The notes below the pieces were generated by a model. It was not told the origin of the DNA. It did no database searches and was given only the letters and a program-made list of their open reading frames with translations. Source: Helcococcus sueciensis DSM 17243 (GTDB lineage Bacteria; Bacillota; Clostridia; Tissierellales; Peptoniphilaceae). From it: a DNA stretch of 64,000 bases. The stretch covers positions 1 to 64,000 of the forward strand of contig NZ_AUHK01000003.1 of assembly GCF_000423145.1 (NCBI RefSeq), in the 5' to 3' direction. Below, in pieces: positions 18,665 through 27,835 of the stretch; positions within the stretch are counted from its first letter, which is position 1; every line of letters starts with the position of its first letter. The translations under genes were made by a program, and so were the position numbers.

Positions 18665-18686
18665 TATTTTATATTTGGATAACATA

Positions 18687-18722
18687 AGGCGATACATTAG
18701 AAATTCTGATGTATCGCTTTTA
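18687..18722 (+). terminator. Terminator of purC/cofE-like operon
   Basis: GCGATACAT and ATGTATCGC form a 9-bp stem followed by TTTT on the plus strand. Confidence 0.8.
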
Positions 18723-18748
18723 ATATGAGCTATTAAATTTTAATATAA

Positions 18749-18785
18749 AATAGCTGCTTCAGAAAATCCTGAAACAGCTATTTAT
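18749..18785 (-). terminator. Terminator of sodA
   Basis: AATAGCTG-CTTCAG pairs with CTGAAACAGCTATT around a short A/T loop, 14 bases past the sodA stop. A T-rich tail follows on the minus strand. Confidence 0.7.
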
Positions 18786-18796
18786 ATAGTTTTATT

Positions 18797-19405
18797 TTAA
18801 AGTGCTTCTAAATAGTTTTTGTTTGCTTGATTCCAATCTAAAACTTCAAAGAAAGCTTTAATATAATCTGGTCTTCTATTTTGATAGTTTAGATAGTATG
18901 CATGTTCCCAAACATCAAGACCTAAAACTGGTTTCTTTCCATCTGCAAGTGGTGTGTCTTGATTTGGAGTAGATAGAACTTCTAAGTTTCCTTCTTTATT
19001 AACTACTAACCAAGCCCATCCTGAACCAAATCTAGTTGCAGCAGCTTTTGAAAATACTTCTACAAATTCTTCTAATGAACCAAAAGTCTTTTCAATAGAT
19101 TCTTTTAATTCTCCTGTAAGTTCTGTTTTTTCGGGAGATAATAATTCCCAGAATAATGTATGGTTAAAATGACCACCACCATTATTTCTTACAGCTGTTC
19201 TTATATCTTCAGGAATTCTATCTAAATCAGATAATAATTCAACTAAAGTTAAATCAGCTAAATCATCATGTCCTTCTAATGCATTATTTAAGTTATTTAC
19301 ATAAGCTCCATGATGCTTATTGTAATGTATTTCCATTGTTTTAGCATCTATATGTGGTTCTAATGCATTATATTCATAGTTTAATTTTGGTAATTCAAAT
19401 TTCAT
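18797..19405 (-). CDS. sodA: Superoxide dismutase (Fe/Mn type)
   Basis: The enzyme converts superoxide to oxygen and hydrogen peroxide. Metal ligands are visible: His27 in [11 protein letters not shown], the His in HFNHTLFW, and Asp and His in the signature [11 protein letters not shown]. Length 202 is standard. The choice between Fe and Mn cannot be read from sequence alone. GGGAGAG precedes the ATG. It is a single-gene unit bounded by its own terminator, and indicates some oxygen exposure in an otherwise anaerobic-looking gene set. Confidence 0.96.
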   Translation of the reverse strand: MKFELPKLNYEYNALEPHIDAKTMEIHYNKHHGAYVNNLNNALEGHDDLADLTLVELLSDLDRIPEDIRTAVRNNGGGHFNHTLFWELLSPEKTELTGELKESIEKTFGSLEEFVEVFSKAAATRFGSGWAWLVVNKEGNLEVLSTPNQDTPLADGKKPVLGLDVWEHAYYLNYQNRRPDYIKAFFEVLDWNQANKNYLEAL

Positions 19406-19471
19406 AATACTCTCCCTTAATATTTCTAAAATTTACTACATTCTATTGTTACCCAATATTTAATTATATAA

Positions 19472-19819
19472 TCAAAAAACAATTCCTTTTTCTTTAATAT
19501 TATCTTCATATATTTGTAGATAAATTTCGTTTATAAGTTTATCTGCAAATTCATAATACTCAAAATCTCCATCATTGTTTGGTAGTAATGGTGCATTTTT
19601 TTCACGTCGCAATTCATTTATATGATTTAAAATCTCGGAATATTCTTCTTCTTTTATTAATTTTAAAACATCAAGTTGCGCTACGGATTTTATTGTGTAG
19701 GTTTTATTTTTAATATCAAATTCAACTACTCCACCGCTTACCTTTATATCTTTTCCATATGGAAAATATTTATATTGTAATATATTATTTTTTTTATCTA
19801 TAAGTTTATATGTTAGCAT
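19472..19819 (-). CDS. Conserved-looking hypothetical protein, 115 residues
   Basis: A soluble 115-residue protein without signal peptide or transmembrane segment. The N-terminal half is a likely beta-rich region (KYFPYGKDIKVSGGVVEFDI), the C-terminal half is acidic and helical. It starts eight bases after trpS with AAGAGGAT as RBS and is the last gene of the folD-trpS unit. No known family was recognised. Confidence 0.6.
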   Translation of the reverse strand: MLTYKLIDKKNNILQYKYFPYGKDIKVSGGVVEFDIKNKTYTIKSVAQLDVLKLIKEEEYSEILNHINELRREKNAPLLPNNDGDFEYYEFADKLINEIYLQIYEDNIKEKGIVF

Positions 19820-19827
19820 ATATCCTC

Positions 19828-20829
19828 TTACTTTATTTGTAAAAATCCTACTTTTCTATATACTTTATCTAGCATACGTGATGTTTTTCTTCTAGAATTT
19901 TCTGCACCTTTTAATAAAATTTCATCTATTTTATCTTTATCTTTTATAAGCTCATTATATTTTTCTTGGAATTTTGATAAATCAGCAATGATTAATTCTG
20001 CTAAATCAGCCTTAAATGTACCATATCCTTGTCCCTTGTATTTTTCAATGATTTCTTGTGCTGATAAATCACTAAAAGCAGAATATAAGTCTATTAAATT
20101 TTTTAGACCTTTTTGTTCATCATTGTAATCGAAATTATTTAATGAATCAGTAACTGCAGACATTACTTTCTTTCTAATTGCATTTGCATCATCAAATAAG
20201 AAGATGGAGGCGTTCTTGTCTTCATCTGATTTACTCATCTTCTTTTCTGGATTTCTAAGTGACATAATTTTCATAGTACTTTGATTTATTATTGCATCAG
20301 GAACTGTAAATGTGTCTGAATATTTACTATTAAATCTTATAGCCAAGTCTCTAGCAAGTTCCATATGTTGTTTTTGATCTATGCCTACAGGTACAAAATC
20401 TGCATTATATGCTAAAATATCTGCTGCCATTAGCACTGGATATGTAAATAATGCAGCATTGTTGTTATCTTCTCCTCTTGCAATCTTATCTTTAAATTGT
20501 GTCATTCTTGATAGTTGACCCATATATGAAATACTATTTAAAACCCAATAAAGTTTCAAATGATCTGTATTATGAGATTGAATAAATAAGTTAACTTTTT
20601 CTGGATCTAATCCTAGAGCCATATAAATAGCTACGACTTCTCTACTTCTTCGTCTTAAATCTGCAGGAACTTGAGGTACTGTGATTGAATGTAAATCAGC
20701 TACCCCTATATAACAATCATATTCATCTTGTAATTTAATGAAATTTTTAATTGCTCCCAAATAATTTGCTATTGTAAGTTCTCCTGATGGTTGAACTAAA
20801 CTTAAAACTACTTTTTTCTTATCTGTCAT
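19828..20829 (-). CDS. trpS: Tryptophan-tRNA ligase
   Basis: Class I aminoacyl-tRNA synthetase that charges tRNA-Trp. The HIGH-like segment is degenerate as in many TrpS (LTIANYLGA within LVQPSGELTIANY), and KMSKSDED is intact. GVADLHSITVPQ, YMGQLSRMTQFKDK and VPVGIDQKQHMELARDLA confirm the assignment. The start at 20829 (MTDKKK) is chosen because GGAG lies just before it; an ATG four codons upstream has no RBS. It overlaps folD by 11 bases. The cognate tRNA-Trp gene is at 42342-42417. Confidence 0.95.
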   Translation of the reverse strand: MTDKKKVVLSLVQPSGELTIANYLGAIKNFIKLQDEYDCYIGVADLHSITVPQVPADLRRRSREVVAIYMALGLDPEKVNLFIQSHNTDHLKLYWVLNSISYMGQLSRMTQFKDKIARGEDNNNAALFTYPVLMAADILAYNADFVPVGIDQKQHMELARDLAIRFNSKYSDTFTVPDAIINQSTMKIMSLRNPEKKMSKSDEDKNASIFLFDDANAIRKKVMSAVTDSLNNFDYNDEQKGLKNLIDLYSAFSDLSAQEIIEKYKGQGYGTFKADLAELIIADLSKFQEKYNELIKDKDKIDEILLKGAENSRRKTSRMLDKVYRKVGFLQIK

Positions 20830-21649
20830 TTTTAACTCCATTCAAATATGTATTTCTAATAATAAAGTTTGCATTCAGTCTACCAATTCCTTCTAAGGAT
20901 GGAAGATATGAAATTTCTTTGTCTTCTAAATAAGTATAATCAAAGTCACCGTAATATTTTCCGCCTTCAGAAGAAATCCCCAAATCAATTAATATAGCAT
21001 TCTTTTTAAATTCTATTTCTTTAAAATGATTGGCTCTTCCAATTGCTGAAATAACTATATCATAATCTTTTATTTTATCTTCAATATTTTTAGTCTTCGA
21101 GTGAGCAACAGTAACTGTTGCGTCATTATCTATAAGCATATTGAATAATGGTTTTCCTATAATATTTGATCTATTTATAATCAATATATCTTTACCTTTT
21201 AAATCTATAGTTTCTTTTAGATAAAAAAGAGTTGCCACAGCTGTAGTTGGAACATTTACATATTCTTTATCCATATATAAATTTTGAGAAGATTTAATAT
21301 TTAATCCATCAACATCCTTCGAAATATCTATATTATTTAAGATTTCTTTTGGATCGAAATCTATATCTAAAGGCGTAAATACAAGTATTCCATTAATACT
21401 ATCATCATTATTCTGTTCGATTAAATATTTAAGAAGTTCTTCTTTTGAAGTATTCTTCTCGAAAAAAGATTTTTTTACTTCAACTCCTAATTTTCCCGCT
21501 TCTCTAAGTATGGATTTTTCAAATGATTTCGCTCCCGCATTGTCTCCAACTCTTATAGTAGATAATATAATTTTTTTATCGCTACTCTTAATTTGTTTTT
21601 TTAAATTTTTATTAAATTTATCATAGATTTCATGTATGCTTAATTTCAT
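20819..21649 (-). CDS. folD: FolD-family protein lacking canonical cyclohydrolase residues
   Basis: FolD normally interconverts methylene-, methenyl- and formyl-THF. The fold is recognisable: GILVFTPLDIDFD, KDVDGLN (111-117), NRSNIIGKPL (159-168), HSKT (183-186) and SAIG. But the catalytic Tyr of the YxxxK motif aligns with Phe43, its Lys with Ile47, the Gln of the QLPLP motif with Phe91, and the PVPGGVGPMT loop reads PSLEGIGRLN (250-259). These residues are needed for cyclohydrolase chemistry in characterised enzymes, so this one may keep only dehydrogenase activity or none. Length 276 is near normal. It heads an operon with trpS and is not next to fhs. Confidence 0.85.
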   Translation of the reverse strand: MKLSIHEIYDKFNKNLKKQIKSSDKKIILSTIRVGDNAGAKSFEKSILREAGKLGVEVKKSFFEKNTSKEELLKYLIEQNNDDSINGILVFTPLDIDFDPKEILNNIDISKDVDGLNIKSSQNLYMDKEYVNVPTTAVATLFYLKETIDLKGKDILIINRSNIIGKPLFNMLIDNDATVTVAHSKTKNIEDKIKDYDIVISAIGRANHFKEIEFKKNAILIDLGISSEGGKYYGDFDYTYLEDKEISYLPSLEGIGRLNANFIIRNTYLNGVKNDR

Positions 21650-21721
21650 ATATTCTCCTATAAACTATAAAAATCTCATAACTATTATATTATATCATAT
21701 TAAAAAATTTCTAATTATAAA

Positions 21722-21755
21722 ATAAACCCCAAAAATCTAAAATTCTTGGGGTTAT
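21722..21755 (-). terminator. Terminator of the met operon
   Basis: AACCCCAA (21725-21732) pairs with TTGGGGTT (21746-21753), with a T-rich tail on the minus strand 12 bases after metQ. Confidence 0.75.
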
Positions 21756-21766
21756 ATTTTTATATT

Positions 21767-22591
21767 TTACCATACTGGAATTGAGCTTCCTTTTAAATCT
21801 TCTTCTATTATTTTTTTCACTTCATCAGTTCTATATGCTTCTTCAATTATTTTAATCCATTCTGCATCTTTATCTTCTGATCTGACTGCAACTAAATTAA
21901 TATATGGATTTTCATCTTCTATAGATTCTAAAACTAATGCATCTTTTGAAGGTGTAAATCCTGCGTCAGTTGCGATACCTGAATTTATTACTGCTATTTG
22001 ATTTTCTGCTAAAGTTCCAGGAATATTCGCTGCTGAAAGTTCTAAAATATTTAAATTCTTAGGATTTGACTTAATATCTTTAATAGTAGGAATTAACCCA
22101 GCTTCTTCATTTACTTCTATAAGACCAGCTTGCTCAAGTAATTTTATAGCCCTACCTCCATTTGATACATCATCTGGAATTGCAACTGTTTGACCATTTT
22201 CTAATTCATCAAGTGATTTGATTTTTTCTGAATAAATCCCTATAGGTGCAAATACTGTATCAAATGCTGAAACTAAGTCATAATTTAAATCTTCTACTTC
22301 AGCATTTAAATAGCTATGATGTTGAAATGCATTTAAATCGATTTCTCTATCATTTAAAGCCGCATTTGGAATTGAATATGAATCAAAATATACTATTTCC
22401 AAGTTGATTCCTTTTTCCTTAACAACTTCAGAAATGTGTTTCCATACTGATGAATCTGACCCCATTAATCCTACTTTAAGATTTATTGCTTCTGATTGTA
22501 AATCTTTATCCTTGTCAACAGTCTTTTCTGTTTTCGAACTACATCCTACTAGTAATATTGCCGCTAAAATAATTGTTAATAATTTTTTCAT
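21767..22591 (-). CDS. metQ: Methionine ABC transporter substrate-binding lipoprotein
   Basis: The NlpA/MetQ protein is anchored outside the membrane and delivers D/L-methionine to MetI/MetN. The signal peptide ends in the lipobox LVGC with Cys17. Family segments LKVGLMGSDSSVWKHI, LNAFQHHSYLN, and IAVINSGIATDAG are present. Length 274 is typical. It is the last gene of the T-box-controlled operon, followed by a strong terminator. Confidence 0.93.
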   Translation of the reverse strand: MKKLLTIILAAILLVGCSSKTEKTVDKDKDLQSEAINLKVGLMGSDSSVWKHISEVVKEKGINLEIVYFDSYSIPNAALNDREIDLNAFQHHSYLNAEVEDLNYDLVSAFDTVFAPIGIYSEKIKSLDELENGQTVAIPDDVSNGGRAIKLLEQAGLIEVNEEAGLIPTIKDIKSNPKNLNILELSAANIPGTLAENQIAVINSGIATDAGFTPSKDALVLESIEDENPYINLVAVRSEDKDAEWIKIIEEAYRTDEVKKIIEEDLKGSSIPVW

Positions 22592-22608
22592 GTTTTTCTC
22601 CTTTTATT

Positions 22609-23289
22609 TTAATGTGTTTTTTTTCTTGCTAAGTAATTTCCTACTGTTTGTATTAAACTTACGAATAAAATTATGATTATTACTGATACATATGTAATAT
22701 CGTAAAATCTTCTATTGTGACCATATCTGATTACAAATGCACCAATTCCACCGCCTCCAACGGCTCCACCCATGGCTGTTAAACCAAGTAAACTGATAAT
22801 TGTAATAGTTATTGCACGAATAATTTGAGGTATACTTTCTTGTATATAAACTCTTATAATAATTTCAAATGGTGATAAGCCCATAGATTGTGCAGCTTCT
22901 ATTACACCTTTGTCAACATCTGCAAGAGCTTGTTCTACTTGTCTTACAAAAAATGGTATTGCTCCAACAATTAAAGGAAATATTGCACCTTTAACTCCTA
23001 TATATGTCCCCATAACTGTTCTTGTTACTGGTATCAATGCTGTTAGTAAAATTACAAATGGTATTGATCTAAAAATGTTGATTATAGTATCTAATATTCT
23101 ATTTATAATCTTATTTTCAAGAATATTTCCTGGTTTAGTGACTGTAATTATCACCCCTAAAATTAATCCTAAAAATACTACAAATATAGAAGAAACAACA
23201 AGCATTATCAAAGTTTCCGATAATGAAGTAAAGAATTCTGTTTTATAGTCTATTAAATTAGGTAAATATTTTTCTAATAAATTTGTCAT
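22609..23289 (-). CDS. metI: Methionine ABC transporter permease
   Basis: Membrane subunit with about five transmembrane segments and the binding-protein-dependent permease EAA loop (EAAQSMGLSPFEII), plus GLTAMGGAVGGGGIGA typical of MetI. The start at 23289 (MTNLLEKYL) overlaps the metN stop as ATGA and has GGGAGGT at the right distance; an in-frame start 15 bases upstream has no such site. This gives 226 residues. Confidence 0.94.
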   Translation of the reverse strand: MTNLLEKYLPNLIDYKTEFFTSLSETLIMLVVSSIFVVFLGLILGVIITVTKPGNILENKIINRILDTIINIFRSIPFVILLTALIPVTRTVMGTYIGVKGAIFPLIVGAIPFFVRQVEQALADVDKGVIEAAQSMGLSPFEIIIRVYIQESIPQIIRAITITIISLLGLTAMGGAVGGGGIGAFVIRYGHNRRFYDITYVSVIIIILFVSLIQTVGNYLARKKTH

Positions 23290-24314
23290 GATATTACCTC
23301 CCATTTAATTCCATTTTCTAAAAGATATTTTTTCGCATTTTCTATAGAATCTTTTTCTCCATCTAAAGAAACTATCAATTTACCTATCATTTGATTTTTT
23401 ATTAAATCAATATCCCCAAAAATTATATTGCAATCAATATTATATTTCTTTGAAATCGATGAAATAATTGATTCTTTAGTATTCGCACCAAGAAAATCTA
23501 AATCTAAGACTTCATTATATTCCTTTATTCCAAATAACGCTCTGTCTTTTTTAATTAAATTAATTATATTTTTCTTATTTGAATTTGAATTTACAAATCC
23601 TTTTGATATATCTGTATGAGGATTTGAAAATAAATTATATACATTATTTACTTCAACTATATTTCCATTTTCCATAACTGCAACTCTATCACAAATACTT
23701 TTTATTACTGCCATTTCATGCGTAATTATTATTACCGTAATTTTTAATTTTTGATTTAATTCTTTTATTAATTGTAAAATTTGTGATGTAGTCTGCGGAT
23801 CAAGGGCTGATGTAGCTTCGTCACAAAGTAATACTTTTGGATTATTTGCTAAAGCTCGTGCAATTGCCACCCTTTGCTTTTGTCCTCCAGATAATTGTGA
23901 TGGATATGAATCTGCCTTTTCTGGTATACCTACTAAATCAAGCAATTCTTCTACTCTTTTTTTAATTTCAGCTTTTGATAAAGATTCATTTTTAAGATTG
24001 AATGCAACATTTTCAAATACTGTAAGTGATTTTAATAAATTAAATTGTTGGAATATCATTCCTATCTCTTTTCTCTTTTTTCTTAAATCAGAATCTGAAA
24101 GTTCAGTCAAATCAATATCATCAAATATTATATTCCCTGTAGTAGGTCTTTCAAGTAGATTAATACATCTAACTATGGTTGATTTTCCAGCTCCACTATA
24201 TCCAATAAAACCAAATATTTCACCATCATTTATTAGAATATTCGCATCTTTTACTGCTTCAACTTTTCCAGAAGTAGTGTGAAATGTTTTAGATATATTT
24301 TTTAACTCTATCAT
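23286..24314 (-). CDS. metN: Methionine ABC transporter ATP-binding protein
   Basis: ATPase of the methionine importer. Walker A GYSGAGKST lies near residue 38, the signature [15 protein letters not shown] near 140, and Walker B LLCDEATSALD. The C-terminal 80 residues form the NIL regulatory domain that senses methionine (ending VSLDGEKDSIENAKKYL). Length 342 is typical. It lies ten bases after the M20 hydrolase gene. Confidence 0.95.
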   Translation of the reverse strand: MIELKNISKTFHTTSGKVEAVKDANILINDGEIFGFIGYSGAGKSTIVRCINLLERPTTGNIIFDDIDLTELSDSDLRKKRKEIGMIFQQFNLLKSLTVFENVAFNLKNESLSKAEIKKRVEELLDLVGIPEKADSYPSQLSGGQKQRVAIARALANNPKVLLCDEATSALDPQTTSQILQLIKELNQKLKITVIIITHEMAVIKSICDRVAVMENGNIVEVNNVYNLFSNPHTDISKGFVNSNSNKKNIINLIKKDRALFGIKEYNEVLDLDFLGANTKESIISSISKKYNIDCNIIFGDIDLIKNQMIGKLIVSLDGEKDSIENAKKYLLENGIKWEVIS

Positions 24315-24324
24315 TTTTCCTCCA

Positions 24325-25518
24325 TCACAATTGCTCTTTTATATTTTGTTTATGTTGTTCTTTTATTTTTTTAAGTCTTTCTGGATTTAAGATTAATTCT
24401 AAAGCAGTTTGTGCTAATACTTTTGCTCCAAGACCTATTGAATCTAATCCTTTTTCACTTTTTGCAGCTAATTTAAATCCTTCTGTATGACCAATTATCT
24501 CTGTGTCAGATATTGAAATATGCGGTTGTATTACTGGTACTACTTGTGAAATATTCCCTACATCTGATGATCCACCAGATTTATAAATATCAATAGGTGT
24601 AAATTCTTCTCCATAAGTATTTAAGACTTCTTCATATACTTCATCAAATAATGGTGTTGGAACTGTATTATCCACCCAATTTTGAAATAGACCAAATTTA
24701 TATTCAGCTCCTGTTGCAAGTGATGCCGCCTTTACTATGTTTTCAAATTTGGTATATAACTCTTCAAGTGTTGGCTTGTAATTTGCTCTTAAATAAAATA
24801 ATGCTTTTGCATAATCTGGAACAACATTTGGTGCAAGTCCACCATCAGTTATAATCCCATGAATTCTAACATCATCTGTTAAATGTTCTCTTAATGCATT
24901 TGTATTATTAAATACTGAAATCACTGCGTCTAAAGCATTAATCCCTTTTTCTGGAGCTGCAGCTGCATGTGATGATTTACCAAAAAACTCTACACTCACT
25001 GGTGCTACAGCAAGACTTGTTCTTGTCGCTTCATGTTTATATCCAGGATGCGCTCCTAAAGAAAAATCTACATCATCAAAAAATCCTTTATTTACAAATG
25101 AACCTTTTGCAGATCCATTCTCTCCACCTTCCTCACCAGGTGTTCCATAAACTCTAATTTCTCCACCAACTTCATCTATGACCGATTTTAATCCTACTGC
25201 TGCAAGTGAAGATGTAACACCAAATAAATTATGCCCACATCCATGTCCAAGACCTTGTAATGCATCATATTCAGCATAAAATACAATTACTGGACCATCT
25301 TTTTGAGATTTATATCTTGCATCAAATCCTGTTCTATGACCAGCTACATCTAGCTTTACCTCAAATCCTTCTTTCTTTAATTGATTTGATAAAGTTTCCG
25401 AAGCAAAAAATTCATAATTACTTACTTCAGGTTTTTCATGAATTTGTAATGCTAAATCTTTATATCCTTTTAGTCTTTCATCAACTGTTTGTTCTATTCT
25501 TTCTCTATAATCTGTCAT
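24325..25518 (-). CDS. M20-family amidohydrolase (AbgB/aminoacylase-like)
   Basis: This is a zinc-dependent M20 family hydrolase that probably cleaves an N-acyl or amide bond of an amino-acid derivative. Metal-site motifs include GHGCGHNLFG near residue 90, EEGGENGSAK and GAHPG. Length is 397 residues from the preferred start at 25518 (MTDYRE). GGAGGAAGAT directly precedes that codon, while the ATG four codons upstream overlaps the RBS itself. As first gene of the T-box-metNIQ operon, it may release methionine from an imported conjugate; the true substrate is not visible. Confidence 0.85.
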   Translation of the reverse strand: MTDYRERIEQTVDERLKGYKDLALQIHEKPEVSNYEFFASETLSNQLKKEGFEVKLDVAGHRTGFDARYKSQKDGPVIVFYAEYDALQGLGHGCGHNLFGVTSSLAAVGLKSVIDEVGGEIRVYGTPGEEGGENGSAKGSFVNKGFFDDVDFSLGAHPGYKHEATRTSLAVAPVSVEFFGKSSHAAAAPEKGINALDAVISVFNNTNALREHLTDDVRIHGIITDGGLAPNVVPDYAKALFYLRANYKPTLEELYTKFENIVKAASLATGAEYKFGLFQNWVDNTVPTPLFDEVYEEVLNTYGEEFTPIDIYKSGGSSDVGNISQVVPVIQPHISISDTEIIGHTEGFKLAAKSEKGLDSIGLGAKVLAQTALELILNPERLKKIKEQHKQNIKEQL

Positions 25519-25629
25519 ATCTTCCTCCATATATTTTCTTTTTTAGCAAATCATTAGAGTCATTTTAGGAATATTTTTAATATATTTATTTCATTTATCA
25601 AATAAATAATAAAATGTTTATATAAAATA

Positions 25630-25661
25630 AAAAAATCCCGTCCTATAAAAAGGACGAGATT
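25630..25661 (-). terminator. Regulated terminator of the T-box
   Basis: The stem of about 10 bp around 25635-25660 has a T-run on the minus side. The 5' half overlaps the T-box antiterminator region. Confidence 0.85.
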
Positions 25662-25890
25662 TAAAATTCCCGTGTTACCACCTTAATTCTAATTAATTTC
25701 ACAATTAATTACTCTTCAAGTACTATCATACTCTAACGCTATAACGGGCGTGCCCGGAATATCCTACATATCGAATACCCAACTCAAAGACCATTTTCAA
25801 TCAACTTCCGCTCTCCTACTCTCAGCATTATGTAGTCTCTCTGTGCAGCTTTCATTAATCTACTTTTCTTATCAATGTTTTTGCTAATGA
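25630..25890 (-). promoter_or_regulatory. T-box leader (probable methionine specificity)
   Basis: On the minus strand the invariant T-box GGTGGTAACACGGG (25682-25669) is followed by a terminator hairpin (ATCTCGTCC.. / GGACGGGAT, 25635-25660) ending in a run of T. Upstream lies about 200 bases of stem I sequence including AGAGAG. The candidate specifier is ATG at 25794-25792 within GAAAATGG, which fits the downstream metNIQ genes. Uncharged tRNA-Met would promote readthrough. T-box identity is secure; the specifier is inferred. Confidence 0.9.
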
Positions 25891-25894
25891 AATT

Positions 25895-25923
25895 ATATTA
25901 AACCTATTTATTTAATTTGTCAA
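25895..25923 (-). promoter_or_regulatory. Promoter of the T-box-met operon
   Basis: Minus strand TTGACA (25923-25918), 17-base spacer, TAATAT (25900-25895), just upstream of the T-box leader. Confidence 0.75.
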
Positions 25924-25965
25924 ATTTTTTTCTAAAATTTTATAAAAACATAGATTTTGTAAATA

Positions 25966-25998
25966 AAAAGACAGCAAATATTTAATATGCTGTCTTTA
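25966..25998 (-). terminator. Terminator of pot operon
   Basis: AAAGACAGCA and TGCTGTCTTT form a strong stem a few bases past potD, followed by T-rich sequence on the minus strand. Confidence 0.8.
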
Positions 25999-26003
25999 GT
26001 TTA

Positions 26004-27032
26004 TTATTTGTTTTTTACCGCTTCCCAAGCATCTTCAAAAGTTTCTGTAAAGTCACCTAAATCACTATAAACTTCTTTTTCATCCATTTTATCCATATCA
26101 GGATAAATCACGTCGAAATTCTTAATAGATTTAACTGGTTCTAAGTCTCTTGCTTTCATGATAGGTGTTCCTTGTTCATCACCAGACATCGCTGCAATAT
26201 CAGGTCTACAGAAGAAATCAATCAATTTTAATGCATTTTCATAATTTTTAGCATTTTTTGGAATTGCGAAATTATCTATCCAAAGATTTGTAACTGTTGG
26301 TAAATAGTAATCTAAATCTGGATTTTCAGCCATTGCTTCTCTAGCTTCTCCAGAGTACACAACTGCAATTGCACCATTGTTATTTACCATATGTTGTTTT
26401 ATTTCATCTTGTAAATAAGCTGTTACTAATGATTTTTGATTCATCATTAATTCTTGTACTTCTTTTAATTGTTCTTCACTAGTTGAATTTGCACTATATC
26501 CTAAATGCCAATATCCTGGAGCCATAGAATCTCTTGAAGAATCTAGCATCCATATTTGACGCTCATATTTTTTATTAAATAAAATATCCCATTCATTCAT
26601 ATCAGCTGGATCTACTTTTGTTTTATTATATAAAATACCTACTGTACCATAAAACATAGGAATTGAATATTTATTTTTTGGATCAAATTCTTTATCTAAG
26701 AAAGTTTCTCCAATTTCATCAAAATTTTCAAGTTTTGAATGGTCAATTTCCCTTAACATATCTTCTTTTATCATTTTTTCTACCATATATTCTGATGGAA
26801 CTATTAAATCATAGTCTGATGGAGAGCTTTTAACAACTGTGTACATATTTTCATTTTCGTCAAATTCTGAATATACAACTTTTATTCCAGTTTCTTCGTA
26901 GAATTTAACAAGTACTTCATCTTTAATTGTTCCTCCCCAATTATAGAAAGAAACTGTTTCTTGATCTTTTGTAGAACAAGAAGCTAGTACAAATGTTAAT
27001 ACTAATAATAGTGCTAATAATTTTCTTTTCAT
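26004..27032 (-). CDS. potD: Spermidine/putrescine-binding lipoprotein
   Basis: The extracellular binding protein captures polyamines for PotABC. The signal peptide ends in the lipobox LASC at about Cys19. VSFYNWGGTIKDEVL, DLIVPSEYMVEKM and YSGEAREAM match PotD-family proteins. The ATG at 27032 overlaps the potC stop as ATGA; an in-frame TTG one codon earlier is the alternative. Length is 342 residues. It is the last gene of the operon. Confidence 0.92.
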   Translation of the reverse strand: MKRKLLALLLVLTFVLASCSTKDQETVSFYNWGGTIKDEVLVKFYEETGIKVVYSEFDENENMYTVVKSSPSDYDLIVPSEYMVEKMIKEDMLREIDHSKLENFDEIGETFLDKEFDPKNKYSIPMFYGTVGILYNKTKVDPADMNEWDILFNKKYERQIWMLDSSRDSMAPGYWHLGYSANSTSEEQLKEVQELMMNQKSLVTAYLQDEIKQHMVNNNGAIAVVYSGEAREAMAENPDLDYYLPTVTNLWIDNFAIPKNAKNYENALKLIDFFCRPDIAAMSGDEQGTPIMKARDLEPVKSIKNFDVIYPDMDKMDEKEVYSDLGDFTETFEDAWEAVKNK

Positions 27033-27835
27033 CAAATATTTTTCTCCTTTTTCTTATTAAATTGTCTAATTTGTGAAATATTAGATGCTATAAGTAATAC
27101 CAATACAACTACAAACATTATTGCTGAAAGAGCATTTATTGTAGGCTCTATACCTTTTTTGGTCATTGAAAATATCATAGTCGAAATTGTATTTGTTCCT
27201 GGCGCAACATTGAAAAATGAAATTACAAAATCATCAATTGAAAGTGTAAATGCCATCATTGCACCGGCAATTATACCTGATTTTATTTCAGGAATAACTA
27301 CTTTGAAAAATGCTGTCATAGGAGTTGCTCCTAAATCAAGTGCAGCATCTATAAGGTTTCTGTCCATCATTCTTACTTTTGGTAAAACTGATAAAACTAC
27401 ATAAGGTATTGTAAATGCAACGTGTGAAAGTATTAATCTTATCAGTCCTTTTGGAATATTTAATATTCCAAACAATACCATTAGAGAAATTGCAATTACT
27501 ATATCCGGATTTAATACTGGCAAATCATTTAAGCCGAGTATTATTCTTCTTCTCTTTTTTCTAAATTCAGATAATCCTACTGCTGCTAAAGTGCCTATAA
27601 TAGTTGATATTATTGTTGTTGCAATCGCAACTACTATTGTTGTTTCGACTGCATTCATAATGAATCTATCCTTAAATAGTTCTCCATACCATTTAAGAGA
27701 AAACCCTGTCCATACTCCAAATATTCTAGATTGATTGAAAGAAAATACAATCAATACAGCAATTGGAGCATATAGAAAAAGGAAGATTAATATTAAATAC
27801 AATTTTTCAAAAATATTTGTTTTTGTATTATTCAT
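27032..27835 (-). CDS. potC: Spermidine/putrescine ABC transporter permease
   Basis: Inner membrane subunit of 267 residues with about six transmembrane segments and the EAA-like loop AALDLGATPMTAFFKVVIP. The segment FSLKWYGELF is typical of PotC. It overlaps potB by eight bases. Confidence 0.92.
   Translation of the reverse strand: MNNTKTNIFEKLYLILIFLFLYAPIAVLIVFSFNQSRIFGVWTGFSLKWYGELFKDRFIMNAVETTIVVAIATTIISTIIGTLAAVGLSEFRKKRRRIILGLNDLPVLNPDIVIAISLMVLFGILNIPKGLIRLILSHVAFTIPYVVLSVLPKVRMMDRNLIDAALDLGATPMTAFFKVVIPEIKSGIIAGAMMAFTLSIDDFVISFFNVAPGTNTISTMIFSMTKKGIEPTINALSAIMFVVVLVLLIASNISQIRQFNKKKEKNI

Noticed and set aside
24651-25568. Rightward frames inside the M20 gene
   Set aside because: They are low-complexity Leu/His/Gln-rich shadows of the real leftward gene, without RBS.
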